DNA of 64,000 bases, from contig NZ_JAGTTN010000002.1 of the NCBI RefSeq assembly GCF_020682705.1, forward strand, positions 124,001 to 188,000, in the 5' to 3' direction. Under the pieces are notes generated by a model. It saw only the letters and a list, made by a program, of their open reading frames with translations. It had not been told where the DNA came from and did no database searches. The position numbers and the translations under genes were made by a program. Source of the DNA: Microbacterium allomyrinae. Its GTDB lineage: Bacteria > Actinomycetota > Actinomycetes > Actinomycetales > Microbacteriaceae. Each line of letters opens with the position of its first letter. Position 1 is the stretch's first letter. This document shows, one piece after another, positions 37,069 to 43,781 of the stretch.

Positions 37069-37152
37069 ACGAAACCTCCAAACTTCGCCCATAGACAGAA
37101 GTCGTAGCGCAGGACGCACGAACTCGGGCCACCGGTGCGCGATATCTAAGGC

Positions 37153-37698
37153 ATGTCACTTCCCGAAGCCATCGCCGCCCTCCGTGCCCTCGACCGGCTA
37201 CCCCGTCCGCGGCAACGTGAACTGATTGCGCGAGCCGCACTCATCCACGACCCTGCCGAACTTCGCCGACTTGTGTACATGGCGCGTGCGGAGGAAGCAC
37301 GCGCCATCGCGGTGCAGGATGCCGACTACCGCGCCGAGTACGAACTGCGCGCCGCGTACTCGGCTCGCCATGTTGGCGACCATGTGACCACGCGCCAGCA
37401 CGCCCGCACGTCCGGCTCAACGTACGCACCGGTACCCCTTCGCGAACCGGTACATCGCCCCGTCGTCGTGACGTGGACGACGCCGTCGCGGCCGGACATC
37501 ATCCGGCCTGAGAGACGGCCCGAGATGGCGGAAGGACGCGAGACGAACCGCTCGCACCGCTGTCCGCCCGAGCATCGACATGAGCGTACTTCAAGCTGTT
37601 ACGTGGTGCACAAATGTCGATGCGTGCCGTGTCGAGAGTTCCAGATTGCACGAATGAGCGCGTGGCGCGAAAGAAGAAGGCTCAAAGACAATTCATGA
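37153..37698 (+). CDS. Element protein with C-terminal Cys/His cluster
   Basis: A 181-residue protein not recognised as a named family. The N-terminal half is helical (EAIAALRALDRLPRPRQREL). A Pro/Arg-rich linker follows. The C-terminus holds HRCPPEHRHERTSSCYVVHK then CRCVPC, a spacing of Cys and His suggestive of zinc binding and seen in small actinophage proteins, followed by a basic tail (MSAWRERRRLKDNS). The start is the ATG at 37153. No ribosome site decides it. It reads toward the minus-strand rep-like gene. Confidence 0.6.
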   Translation: MSLPEAIAALRALDRLPRPRQRELIARAALIHDPAELRRLVYMARAEEARAIAVQDADYRAEYELRAAYSARHVGDHVTTRQHARTSGSTYAPVPLREPVHRPVVVTWTTPSRPDIIRPERRPEMAEGRETNRSHRCPPEHRHERTSSCYVVHKCRCVPCREFQIARMSAWRERRRLKDNS

Positions 37699-37728
37699 AA
37701 ATGGCAACGGGGCCATACCGAACTATTG

Positions 37729-38424
37729 TTAGAGGTCGGCCAACAGCGCATCCAAATCTTTAGTATCTAACCATGAAGAGTCTTCTTCTTGGGTGTCCAT
37801 CATCAAATGAATCTCATCTGCTCTGAGAGAATTCTTCTTTGAAGAATCCGCGTCTGACGACGCGGGCGATGGAGCGTCAGCGACTGAGCGATTCTTATCA
37901 TTCATTACATTACTGAGATTCCTATTGTGTTCTCCAGTAGCACTACCCGGTTCTCCAGTAGCACTACCCGGTTCTCCAGTAGCACTACCCGGTTCTCCAG
38001 TAGCACTTGCTCTTTCGGTCCATCCTTCTGCATCTCGCTTGGACAATACCTTTTCCACTTCTGGTGAGCGACGGAACTCGAAGACTTCCGAAGGCTGACC
38101 TCCGTTCCTCCCCTGGTGAAGCTCGACCACCTCAATGGCTCCGTTGGTCTTCAGAACGTCCAACACCTTAGTGATGGTCTCATGGTGAGCACCCGTGAGC
38201 CGGTGGAGGGCCTTCTTGCTTGGATTCACCCTCGTACCGGTCTCGTAGTCGCCGAACTGTGCCAGGGTCATGCCCACGGCCACGAAGGACGGACGGGATA
38301 CACCAGCCCGCTTCAGGGCCAATGTAGGGAAGTGCAGGACGAACCATCTGAACTCAGAGTGGCTGAGTGCCCCAGGGGCAAGAATCTTCTGGGCCTTGCG
38401 TGTTGGCTTCTTGTATTGGGCCAT
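37729..38424 (-). CDS. Replication-initiator-like winged-helix protein
   Basis: A 231-residue protein starting at the ATG whose complement ends at 38424 (MAQYKKPTRKAQKILAPGAL), with GGAG 7 nt upstream. A winged-helix DNA-binding core (about residues 25-130) includes TGAHHETITKVLDVLKTNGA, the recognition helix region, which resembles plasmid and phage replication initiators. An internal SATGEPG repeat (3.7 copies) follows, then an acidic tail. Base composition is clearly AT-richer than the host. It is divergent from the HTH gene at 38785 across an iteron-bearing gap, a typical rep-ori layout. Role as initiator is inferred. Confidence 0.6.
   Translation of the reverse strand: MAQYKKPTRKAQKILAPGALSHSEFRWFVLHFPTLALKRAGVSRPSFVAVGMTLAQFGDYETGTRVNPSKKALHRLTGAHHETITKVLDVLKTNGAIEVVELHQGRNGGQPSEVFEFRRSPEVEKVLSKRDAEGWTERASATGEPGSATGEPGSATGEPGSATGEHNRNLSNVMNDKNRSVADAPSPASSDADSSKKNSLRADEIHLMMDTQEEDSSWLDTKDLDALLADL
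37930..38007. repeat. 21-bp tandem repeat inside the rep-like gene
   Basis: The unit TTCTCCAGTAGCACTACCCGG repeats at 37930, 37951 and 37972, with a 15-bp partial fourth copy at 37993. Every copy contains TCCAGTA, the heptamer that also occurs in the repeats flanking the resolvase gene. The repeat is in frame and encodes SATGEPG on the minus strand. Confidence 0.95.
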
Positions 38425-38784
38425 TGTCGTACTCCATGTTTGCTTTGCCTTCTCTATTTCGGAATCGAGAAGGACGAGGCCAGGCGGTGCGGAAACATGG
38501 AAATCGCTAAACCGCCTGGCCTCACCTAGGGTGACGCGGGATTCCGATTCCGCTGACGTACTTATACGTCCGCCTTTCACTATCGTCCAGAATCTTCTCA
38601 GAATCTTCTCGAAATCTCGTCACTATCTCGCTCAGTGCGCGATAGTAGAAAGTACGGAATTGGAAAGGCAAAAGGGAATCCTTACCCAAGGGCTTTCTGA
38701 TTCCTACTGGGGGGATTCTCGCGGGGTACACCCCAGCCCAACAAAGAGTCGCGAGAATCCGCAAATCTTCAAAGGAAACAGACC
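38425..38784. other. Gap with tandem iteron-like repeats, putative origin region
   Basis: This 360-bp gap between the divergent rep-like and HTH genes encodes no convincing protein. It is AT-rich and contains two perfect tandem 11-mers, CAGAATCTTCT at 38588-38598 and 38599-38609, followed by a degenerate third (CGAAATCTCGT). An imperfect palindrome CTATCTCGC...GCGCGATAG lies near 38623-38645. These features fit an origin or a shared promoter/operator. Function is inferred. Confidence 0.5.
38713..38760 (+). repeat. 11-bp inverted repeat in the leader of the HTH gene
   Basis: GGATTCTCGCG (38713-38723) pairs exactly with CGCGAGAATCC (38750-38760). The interval holds an inner GGGGT-ACA-CCCC hairpin. 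It ends 24 nt before the ATG at 38785 and just before the AAAGGA ribosome site, so it may be an operator or a 5' UTR structure. Confidence 0.65.
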
Positions 38785-39294
38785 ATGGCCAGACAATCGA
38801 CGGTGACGACACACCCGCAAGTCGCGCGCATCAACGAGATGTTGGCCGATGGTGTGCCTTACTCGGAAATCGCACGGCACATGGGGCTGTCACTCGCCAG
38901 TGTCGGAAGATATGCCCTTCTCGTTAAGAGCGAGCTAGCCAAGTTTGTGGACGACGAACCGTCGGCTTACGTCGTCATCACCCGGCTTCTCGAAGCCGCC
39001 GACCACGCCCAGGAAGCTCGTCGCCGTTCTCGCGTCTCGGGGTCCCCGATTCACCAGGCGAGGGCAATCAAGGCCGAGACCGATGTTCTCGCGCGACTGG
39101 TTGACGAACTCGGAATCACTGACACATCGGCGACAGAGGTGTACCAGGCCTCACACGAGCTTGTGCAGGTTCTCGCAGAGTATGCCCGCGATGAGCCGCA
39201 GTATGCGCGAGCACTAATCGACCGCCTGAAGAAGCACGACAACCTCACTGACCTAGCGGCGGCACTCAGCCGCCAGAACAGGAACCAATCATGA
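38785..39294 (+). CDS. Helix-turn-helix phage-like protein
   Basis: A 169-residue protein with AAAGGAAACAGACC before the ATG. An N-terminal HTH is visible: INEMLADGVPYSEIARHMGL then SLASVGRYALLV (about residues 15-47). The rest is helical and charged, with AIKAETDVLARLVDELGI. The layout resembles the DNA-binding small subunit of phage terminases or a phage regulator, but no large terminase is present. It overlaps the next gene by 4 nt (ATGA). Confidence 0.6.
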   Translation: MARQSTVTTHPQVARINEMLADGVPYSEIARHMGLSLASVGRYALLVKSELAKFVDDEPSAYVVITRLLEAADHAQEARRRSRVSGSPIHQARAIKAETDVLARLVDELGITDTSATEVYQASHELVQVLAEYARDEPQYARALIDRLKKHDNLTDLAAALSRQNRNQS

Positions 39295-39725
39295 CTAAGC
39301 CAGCGACCGGCATCTACCACGTGAGGGCCTCCGGGCTCACCGTCCCGGGAATCCCGGCGACCCCGACCGGCACGGCGACGGGGCGAGTTCTCCGACGTGG
39401 CGAAGAGTTCGAAGTCACGCCCGAACTGTACGCCGAAACGCTCGACCGCAACGGCGAATCTTGGTTGGATTTGACCCCCGAACAACAGGTGACCCGATGG
39501 GGGCAACAGCGCTTTGGTGCTGGGCCAACGCCGGAGGGCATCGTCATCGGTGATGACGATGAAGGCTATTTGTATCGCCTGGGTGTCGCGGCACGTGAGC
39601 AGGCGCTTGCAGTGTCGGACCCCGGCGACCGCGCACTCGCACTGAAGGCGGTCTACCGCGATTACGGTGCGGCCCTGAACCCAACCCAGCCAGCCCAGAT
39701 TTACCCGGCGCGGAACGGTTTCTAG
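39291..39725 (+). CDS. Element protein of unknown function
   Basis: A 144-residue protein, coupled to the HTH gene by an ATGA overlap. It has a beta-rich N-terminal half with RRGEEFEVTPELYAETLDRN and a helical C-terminal half (YRLGVAAREQALAVSDPGDR). No catalytic motif is visible. The composition and overlap suggest a phage-type accessory protein in one operon with its neighbours. Confidence 0.6.
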   Translation: MTKPATGIYHVRASGLTVPGIPATPTGTATGRVLRRGEEFEVTPELYAETLDRNGESWLDLTPEQQVTRWGQQRFGAGPTPEGIVIGDDDEGYLYRLGVAAREQALAVSDPGDRALALKAVYRDYGAALNPTQPAQIYPARNGF

Positions 39726-39728
39726 AAG

Positions 39729-39878
39729 ATGAACTCGGCAAACGTCGCTCTCGTCGCTCTCGTCGCCGTCGTGGCCGACCTCGACTCAGGCCGAATCGCC
39801 GCTTCCGACAACGACCACGAAATTCTGAATCACGCGATGGAAGTTCTCGCCCAGCTTGGAGACGAAAATGAACGATGA
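39729..39878 (+). CDS. Small 49-residue element protein
   Basis: ATG at 39729, 3 nt after the preceding stop, with TAGAAG upstream. The product starts MNSANVALVALVAVVADLDS and ends with AMEVLAQLGDENER, probably a short helical protein. Its 3' end overlaps the start of the next gene by 11 nt, consistent with operon coupling. Not recognised. Confidence 0.5.
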   Translation: MNSANVALVALVAVVADLDSGRIAASDNDHEILNHAMEVLAQLGDENER

Positions 39879-40125
39879 CACGTCCTGGCGTGCCCCTCGA
39901 AAGAGCACACCGGCTGATGATGCGCGACTACGTGCCGTCGTTGCCGACATGCGCCAAATCGAGCGTGACGCCGCGAACGCCTACGTCGCGCCCGAATGGA
40001 CCGATGAGGACGTGGCAAGAATCTTCGACGCCGACGACCCCGAGGTAAAACGACTCACCCGAGTCGATGACGCCGACCCCGAAGTTTCCCGCCTCGCGCG
40101 TCTTGCACGCGACCTAGACCGCTGA
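39868..40125 (+). CDS. Small acidic element protein
   Basis: An 85-residue protein from ATG 39868 (MNDDTSWRAPRKSTPADDAR), with GGAGACG just upstream. It is rich in Asp and Arg and contains two related acidic segments, DADDPEVKRLTRV and DADPEVSRLARL, so it seems to have arisen by internal duplication. No known family. It is the last gene of the overlapping cluster that starts at 38785. Confidence 0.55.
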   Translation: MNDDTSWRAPRKSTPADDARLRAVVADMRQIERDAANAYVAPEWTDEDVARIFDADDPEVKRLTRVDDADPEVSRLARLARDLDR

Positions 40126-40150
40126 GCGCCCCCTACTCGCTCAGCCCCCA

Positions 40151-40229
40151 CATCGCCCCTTCGCGCCTCTCCTTGGGTCTCCGCGAAGGGGCGATGTTCT
40201 CTCTCAAAAACGATGCTCCCTTGAGAGAG
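40151..40229 (+). terminator. Two consecutive hairpins after the small-gene cluster
   Basis: CATCGCCCCTTCGCG (40151-40165) pairs perfectly with CGCGAAGGGGCGATG (40182-40196). A second stem, CTCTCTCAA (40199-40207) with TTGAGAGAG (40221-40229), follows directly. The first, followed by TTCTCTCTC, is a good candidate terminator for the 38785-40125 operon. Confidence 0.75.
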
Positions 40230-40241
40230 CGCCGATGCCCC

Positions 40242-40261
40242 TTCCAGTACGTTCCAGTACG
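40242..40261. repeat. Left pair of TTCCAGTACG repeats
   Basis: TTCCAGTACG occurs twice in tandem (40242-40251 and 40252-40261), 72 bp upstream of the resolvase ATG. A near-identical CTCCAGTACG pair follows the resolvase at 40915-40934, same orientation. Confidence 0.9.
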
Positions 40262-40332
40262 CCGAATGGGTCTATCAAAACCCAAGCGTTAATGACTTGC
40301 ATAAATGTGCGAGTTGTTGAGAGACTAGACGC

Positions 40333-40905
40333 ATGGCAACCGCGACAGGCACCCGGCTCGGATACGTTCGCGTCTCGACGGGCAAGCAAGACGAAACCCT
40401 CCAGCACGACGCCCTCGACGGCGCAAAGGTGCTGAAGCGGAATCGATACGTTGACCATGGCGTGAGCGGGTCCAAGACTTCCCGCCCCGGACTCGATGCC
40501 CTTCAGGCAGATGCTGAGCCGGGAGACACCATCGTGGTCTACAAGCTCGACAGAATCGGGCGCAGCACAGCACACGTTGCCCAGTTGCTTGCAGACCTCA
40601 CTGAGCGCGGCATCTTCGTAGAGTCCATTAGCGATGGCCTCAACTCCTCTACGCCGACCGGCAGGGCCATGCTCCAAATGCTGGCCATCTTCGCCGAGAT
40701 GGAGCGCGCGTTCATCTCTGAGCGCACGACGGCAGGACTTGCCGCCGCGAAGGCTCAGGGCCGCGTGGGGGGACGCCCCAAGACTGACAACGCCAAAGCT
40801 CGCAAGGCTCAAGCTCTCCGCAACTCAGGGGAGAGCGTGCCCGAGATTGCCCGCACGCTGGGCATGAGCGCGGCGACTGTCTACCGGCTGACCAAAGCCG
40901 TCTGA
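40333..40905 (+). CDS. Serine recombinase, resolvase/invertase type
   Basis: A 190-residue small serine recombinase. The catalytic serine is in RLGYVRVSTGKQDETLQ (about residue 15). VVYKLDRIGRSTAHVAQLL, GRAMLQMLAIFAEMERAFIS and the conserved arginines are present. A C-terminal helix-turn-helix (VPEIARTLGMSAATVYRLTK) completes the protein. It may resolve replicated multimers of the element or drive a local inversion or excision. An imperfect palindrome (ACTTGCA...TGCGAGT) upstream at about 40292-40312 and the flanking 10-bp repeats are candidate res sites. It is second to the large integrase in the element. Confidence 0.9.
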   Translation: MATATGTRLGYVRVSTGKQDETLQHDALDGAKVLKRNRYVDHGVSGSKTSRPGLDALQADAEPGDTIVVYKLDRIGRSTAHVAQLLADLTERGIFVESISDGLNSSTPTGRAMLQMLAIFAEMERAFISERTTAGLAAAKAQGRVGGRPKTDNAKARKAQALRNSGESVPEIARTLGMSAATVYRLTKAV

Positions 40906-40914
40906 TTCCCTTCG

Positions 40915-40934
40915 CTCCAGTACGCTCCAGTACG
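40915..40934. repeat. Right pair of CTCCAGTACG repeats
   Basis: CTCCAGTACG occurs twice in tandem (40915-40924 and 40925-40934). The last G is also the first base of the GTG start of the methyltransferase gene. The pair matches the left pair in spacing and orientation, with 673 bp between equivalent positions. Confidence 0.9.
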
Positions 40935-41614
40935 TGCTGAGTGCCCCGGATAAAGCCCTAGAGAATCGCCTACGCCGTGCCGCCAAGGCACGCGGCTACT
41001 TGCTGGAGCGGAATCCCGTCAGGACGCCCTCAGCGCCCGCCTACGGCCTCTACAGGCTCAGGGCGTCCGCAGGTGCGAAGACGGCACCCTACGCCCTCCC
41101 GCTGTCACAGGTGGCGGATGCAATCCAGACCGCCAAGACCCCGAAGAAGCAACGTGTGGTCACTGACCGATGGCTAACGCCGAAGCCTCTAGTTCAGGCT
41201 CTGGGCGAGTTTGACCTAGACCCGTGCGGAGCACCCGGGCATGAGTTGGCCGCTCGAACGCTGATTCTTGAGAATGGGGATGATGGCCTACAGGACCCTT
41301 GGCATGGCCGGGTCTGGCTCAATCCGCCATTCTCCCGTGCAGAGCCCCACAGAGCGTTTGTCGCCCGGATGGCAGAGCACGGGCACGGAACAGCCCTCCT
41401 CCCCCTTTGGACCGATACTGACGTCTGGGAGGACTCCGTGTGGACAGTCGCGGCGGCAATCCTCGTGCTTCGTAACCGAGTGCGATTCCTGAAAGCGGAT
41501 GGTAGCCCCTCACCAGGCGCGCCCTTCGCGATGGCTCTAGTCGCCTACGGCGAGCAAGACGCCGACGCCCTGGCCGGTTCCGGCATTGGAGGGCACTTTC
41601 TGCCGGTGAGCTAG
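40934..41614 (+). CDS. Phage-type DNA N6-adenine methyltransferase
   Basis: A 226-residue protein of the phage Dam family (Dam-like, PF05869 type). [20 protein letters not shown] binds AdoMet, and VWLNPPFSRAEPHRAFVARM carries the NPPF catalytic motif. The N-terminal 70 residues form an extra basic region. The only plausible start is a GTG at 40934 that overlaps the repeat and has no clear ribosome site. In the family these enzymes methylate adenine, probably to modify the element or mask it from host restriction. No cognate nuclease is present. Confidence 0.85.
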   Translation: MLSAPDKALENRLRRAAKARGYLLERNPVRTPSAPAYGLYRLRASAGAKTAPYALPLSQVADAIQTAKTPKKQRVVTDRWLTPKPLVQALGEFDLDPCGAPGHELAARTLILENGDDGLQDPWHGRVWLNPPFSRAEPHRAFVARMAEHGHGTALLPLWTDTDVWEDSVWTVAAAILVLRNRVRFLKADGSPSPGAPFAMALVAYGEQDADALAGSGIGGHFLPVS

Positions 41615-41622
41615 TCCGGCCT

Positions 41623-43122
41623 CTATGCCCAGGCCTCTTCGGATTCTGGATTGAGTGACAGCACCTTAAGGTGTGATACCTCGTACTCCCGATTCTTCCC
41701 GCCCAATAGGCGAACTTGTACGTAAGTCCGGGCCAAATGCCGCCGTTGCTCCAGCGGCAGTGCGTCAAATCGAGAAGCTAGTTCCTTCTGAAGCTCAGCC
41801 ATGCCTTCGAATGAGGCTACGTGCGTTACTGGGTCGATGAAACCGGCTCGGAGGTCCACAAGCATGTGGGCGGACGCAGAGCGCGTTCTAGCGCCTTCTA
41901 GCTTCGCCTGGAGCTTTGCAAGAGGTTCGTTACTTTTGTCCAGCACCTTCTTCAATTCAGCCGCAGTGATGGCCCCAGAGTTTCTGAGGGCGATGAACTC
42001 ACCTCGTCTGGCTTGAAGCTCTTTCACCTGAGCCTGGACTGAGAGGACATCTGCCGTACCGTCTCCCAACTCTTTGGTAGTGCCATAGGCGAAGGCATCG
42101 ATAACGGCCTTCCGAATCAGGGCATCCACTTCTGCGACGTGTCCTGATGGGTGACGTTCGCCGTTCCGCTGAGGGTTGGCACAGTTGAGAATCTTGATAT
42201 TGCCGGTCTTGTCCTGGGAAGTGTTGCTTTTCGTCTTGAAGCCACACTTGCCACAGATGGCGGAAGCCGTAGACATGTGAGTGGGTTTGAAGCCAGGACT
42301 GAAGGACGTTCCGGAGCCGATGGTGTGCGTTACGCGCCTCCAGAGTTCTTCATCCACAATGGGCGTCCAGGAGCCGTAGACGCCTTCAATCAGATGCCCC
42401 TCCTTGTCGGCCACCAGCCCAGCGTTTCGGGGTCGCAGGAGAATCGCCCGGATGTGTGCATGGGTCCATCCCTTCTTGCCTCCCTTGCGCTGGGGAATCT
42501 GGAGTTCGTTCCAGAGCTTCACGAGGCTGGAGATGGATTTGCCTTCGTCCATATGGACGTACGCGGCGCGGATGTGGTCTGCCTCCCACTCGACAATCTC
42601 GAAGCCGTCATAGCCGAAGGTGTTCGCTGGAGCGGGAAACTCACCTTCTGTCCTCATGCGTTCGAACTCGCGCCGGATGCGCTCACTCTTCACTTGAGAT
42701 TCGAACTGAGCGATGGCATCGAGAATCTTGGCCAGAAGTCCACCCTCGGCGGTTGACGGGTCCACGGTCATGCCGCTAGCGAACTGCCATGTAACTTTCT
42801 TCTTCACACTGCCCACGCGCAGGATGGTTGCCTCTTCCTCGTTGCGCGTCAGGCGGTCCTGATGACGGGCAAGGATGATGTCAACTTCCCCGTCATCCAT
42901 CGCGCTCAAGAGCCGTGTGAAGGCCGGTCGGGTCTTACCGGAGTACCCTGACATGCCGTCGTCCACGAACTCCCCAGCGGCCTCGTAGCCGTTCGCAGAG
43001 AGCATCTTTCGGAGGTCGGCTAGCTGGGTCTCGATGCTGTCGCTCGGCTCGGCATTGCCCTTGTCGTTCTGGGCCGTAGACAGACGTGCATAGATGGCCG
43101 CTCGAAGTGGGATTTGGCTCAC
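41623..43122 (-). CDS. Large serine recombinase (site-specific integrase)
   Basis: A 499-residue integrase at the right end of the element. The start is a GTG whose complement ends at 43122, giving VSQIPLRAAIYARLS with the catalytic serine at about residue 15. The resolvase domain includes FVDDGMSGYSGKTRPAF and RHQDRLTRNEEEA. The recombinase domain follows (AYVHMDEGKSISSLVKLWNE), then a zinc-ribbon-like segment (SAICGKCGFKTKSN) and a coiled coil (QAQVKELQARRGEFIALRNS). No clear Shine-Dalgarno precedes the GTG. Instead it overlaps the stop of the truncated host frame (GTGA). attR lies 22 bp upstream. Confidence 0.95.
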   Translation of the reverse strand: MSQIPLRAAIYARLSTAQNDKGNAEPSDSIETQLADLRKMLSANGYEAAGEFVDDGMSGYSGKTRPAFTRLLSAMDDGEVDIILARHQDRLTRNEEEATILRVGSVKKKVTWQFASGMTVDPSTAEGGLLAKILDAIAQFESQVKSERIRREFERMRTEGEFPAPANTFGYDGFEIVEWEADHIRAAYVHMDEGKSISSLVKLWNELQIPQRKGGKKGWTHAHIRAILLRPRNAGLVADKEGHLIEGVYGSWTPIVDEELWRRVTHTIGSGTSFSPGFKPTHMSTASAICGKCGFKTKSNTSQDKTGNIKILNCANPQRNGERHPSGHVAEVDALIRKAVIDAFAYGTTKELGDGTADVLSVQAQVKELQARRGEFIALRNSGAITAAELKKVLDKSNEPLAKLQAKLEGARTRSASAHMLVDLRAGFIDPVTHVASFEGMAELQKELASRFDALPLEQRRHLARTYVQVRLLGGKNREYEVSHLKVLSLNPESEEAWA

Positions 43123-43781
43123 ACGGACAACTGTAAAGCCGCAGATGCCGCGTACTCGACCGTGACGGCCGCCTCGAAGCTTCCGCGCGAACGGTACGCG
43201 TGGCTCGTGGTGGTGGGCGTGAACTGCGCCTGCCCGAGTGCCGCCCATGCGGCGCCGCCCGTCGCACTGCGCCAAGACGTGCCGTCGCCGTGATCGAACA
43301 CGAACGCGACCGGCACGAAGCGCACGGTGACGTCCCAGCCGAGTACGACGCCCGCCAGGTGCTGCTCGGATGCCGCGGCCACGAGATTCGCCGGCATCCC
43401 CACCAGGCCGAACCCGGCCGGCTCACCCGAAAGCGTCGGCGTGGCCGGACGGAATGAGGCGAGGTCGTCGAGAGTCACATCGGGGAACGAGACGACGCTG
43501 TACTCGATGCAGCGATTGAGCGGACCGCAGTCCTCCGGCACCGGCGTGGGGGCGGGATCGGGGGCGGTGATCGAGTTCGGACCTTGGTCATCCCCGCCGT
43601 GGGTTCCCGGCGTCCATGCCCCGCCATCGGAGCGGTTTCCAAAAATCGTGACTTCCGCCTCGTCGGTCGTCACGCACAGGCCGGCTGCAGCTGCGGTCGC
43701 GCTGCAACCGCCGACTGCGCTAATGGGAACAGAAGCTGTTGAGACGGTGAGCAAGACGGACAACGCGACCGACGTCAGCAC
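43119..43781 (-). pseudogene. 5' part of host secreted PKD-like protein gene, truncated by integration
   Basis: A GTG at 43781 opens a protein with a signal-peptide-like start (MLTSVALSVLLTVSTASVP). The C-terminal portion resembles a PKD-like domain: FVFDHGDGTSWRS and TSHAYRSRGSFEAAVTVEYA. Host sequence ends at attR (43144-43148). The next eight codons (ALQLSV tail) are element sequence and end at TGA 43119. The intact host gene is rebuilt by joining 36872-37016. The ordinary function is unknown. It overlaps the lipoprotein gene stop at 43775 and forms an operon with it. Confidence 0.85.
43144..43148. other. attR core (GATGC)
   Basis: Right copy of the shared core, with element sequence to the left (ending GTAAAGCCGCA) and host coding sequence to the right (CGCGTACTCGACC). 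See attL at 37017. Confidence 0.8.

Larger units (their letters stand above)
37017..43148. mobile_element. 6.1-kb integrative element with large serine integrase
   Basis: Bounded by GATGC copies at 37017-37021 and 43144-43148, the shared core of attL and attR. Content, left to right: a Cys/His-motif protein, a rep-like winged-helix protein on the minus strand, an iteron-bearing gap, a run of small overlapping plus-strand genes, a serine resolvase, an adenine methyltransferase, and a minus-strand large serine recombinase at the right edge. GC content is visibly lower than the host around 37.7-38.8 kb. No structural, packaging (beyond a possible HTH protein), conjugation or lysis gene is seen. 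It is best described as a phage-satellite-like or plasmid-like integrative element, by inference. Confidence 0.88.

Noticed and set aside
37930..38007. Possible CRISPR array from the 21-bp repeats
   Set aside because: The copies are directly adjacent without spacers and are translated in frame as SATGEPG. No cas gene is near.
38785..39294. Terminase small subunit as a firm call
   Set aside because: The HTH and helical layout fit, but no large terminase or portal is present in the element and the motif evidence is weak. It is kept as an HTH phage-like protein.
40934..41614. A restriction-modification system in the element
   Set aside because: Only the adenine methyltransferase is seen. No endonuclease or specificity subunit lies beside it, so it is called a phage-type orphan enzyme.
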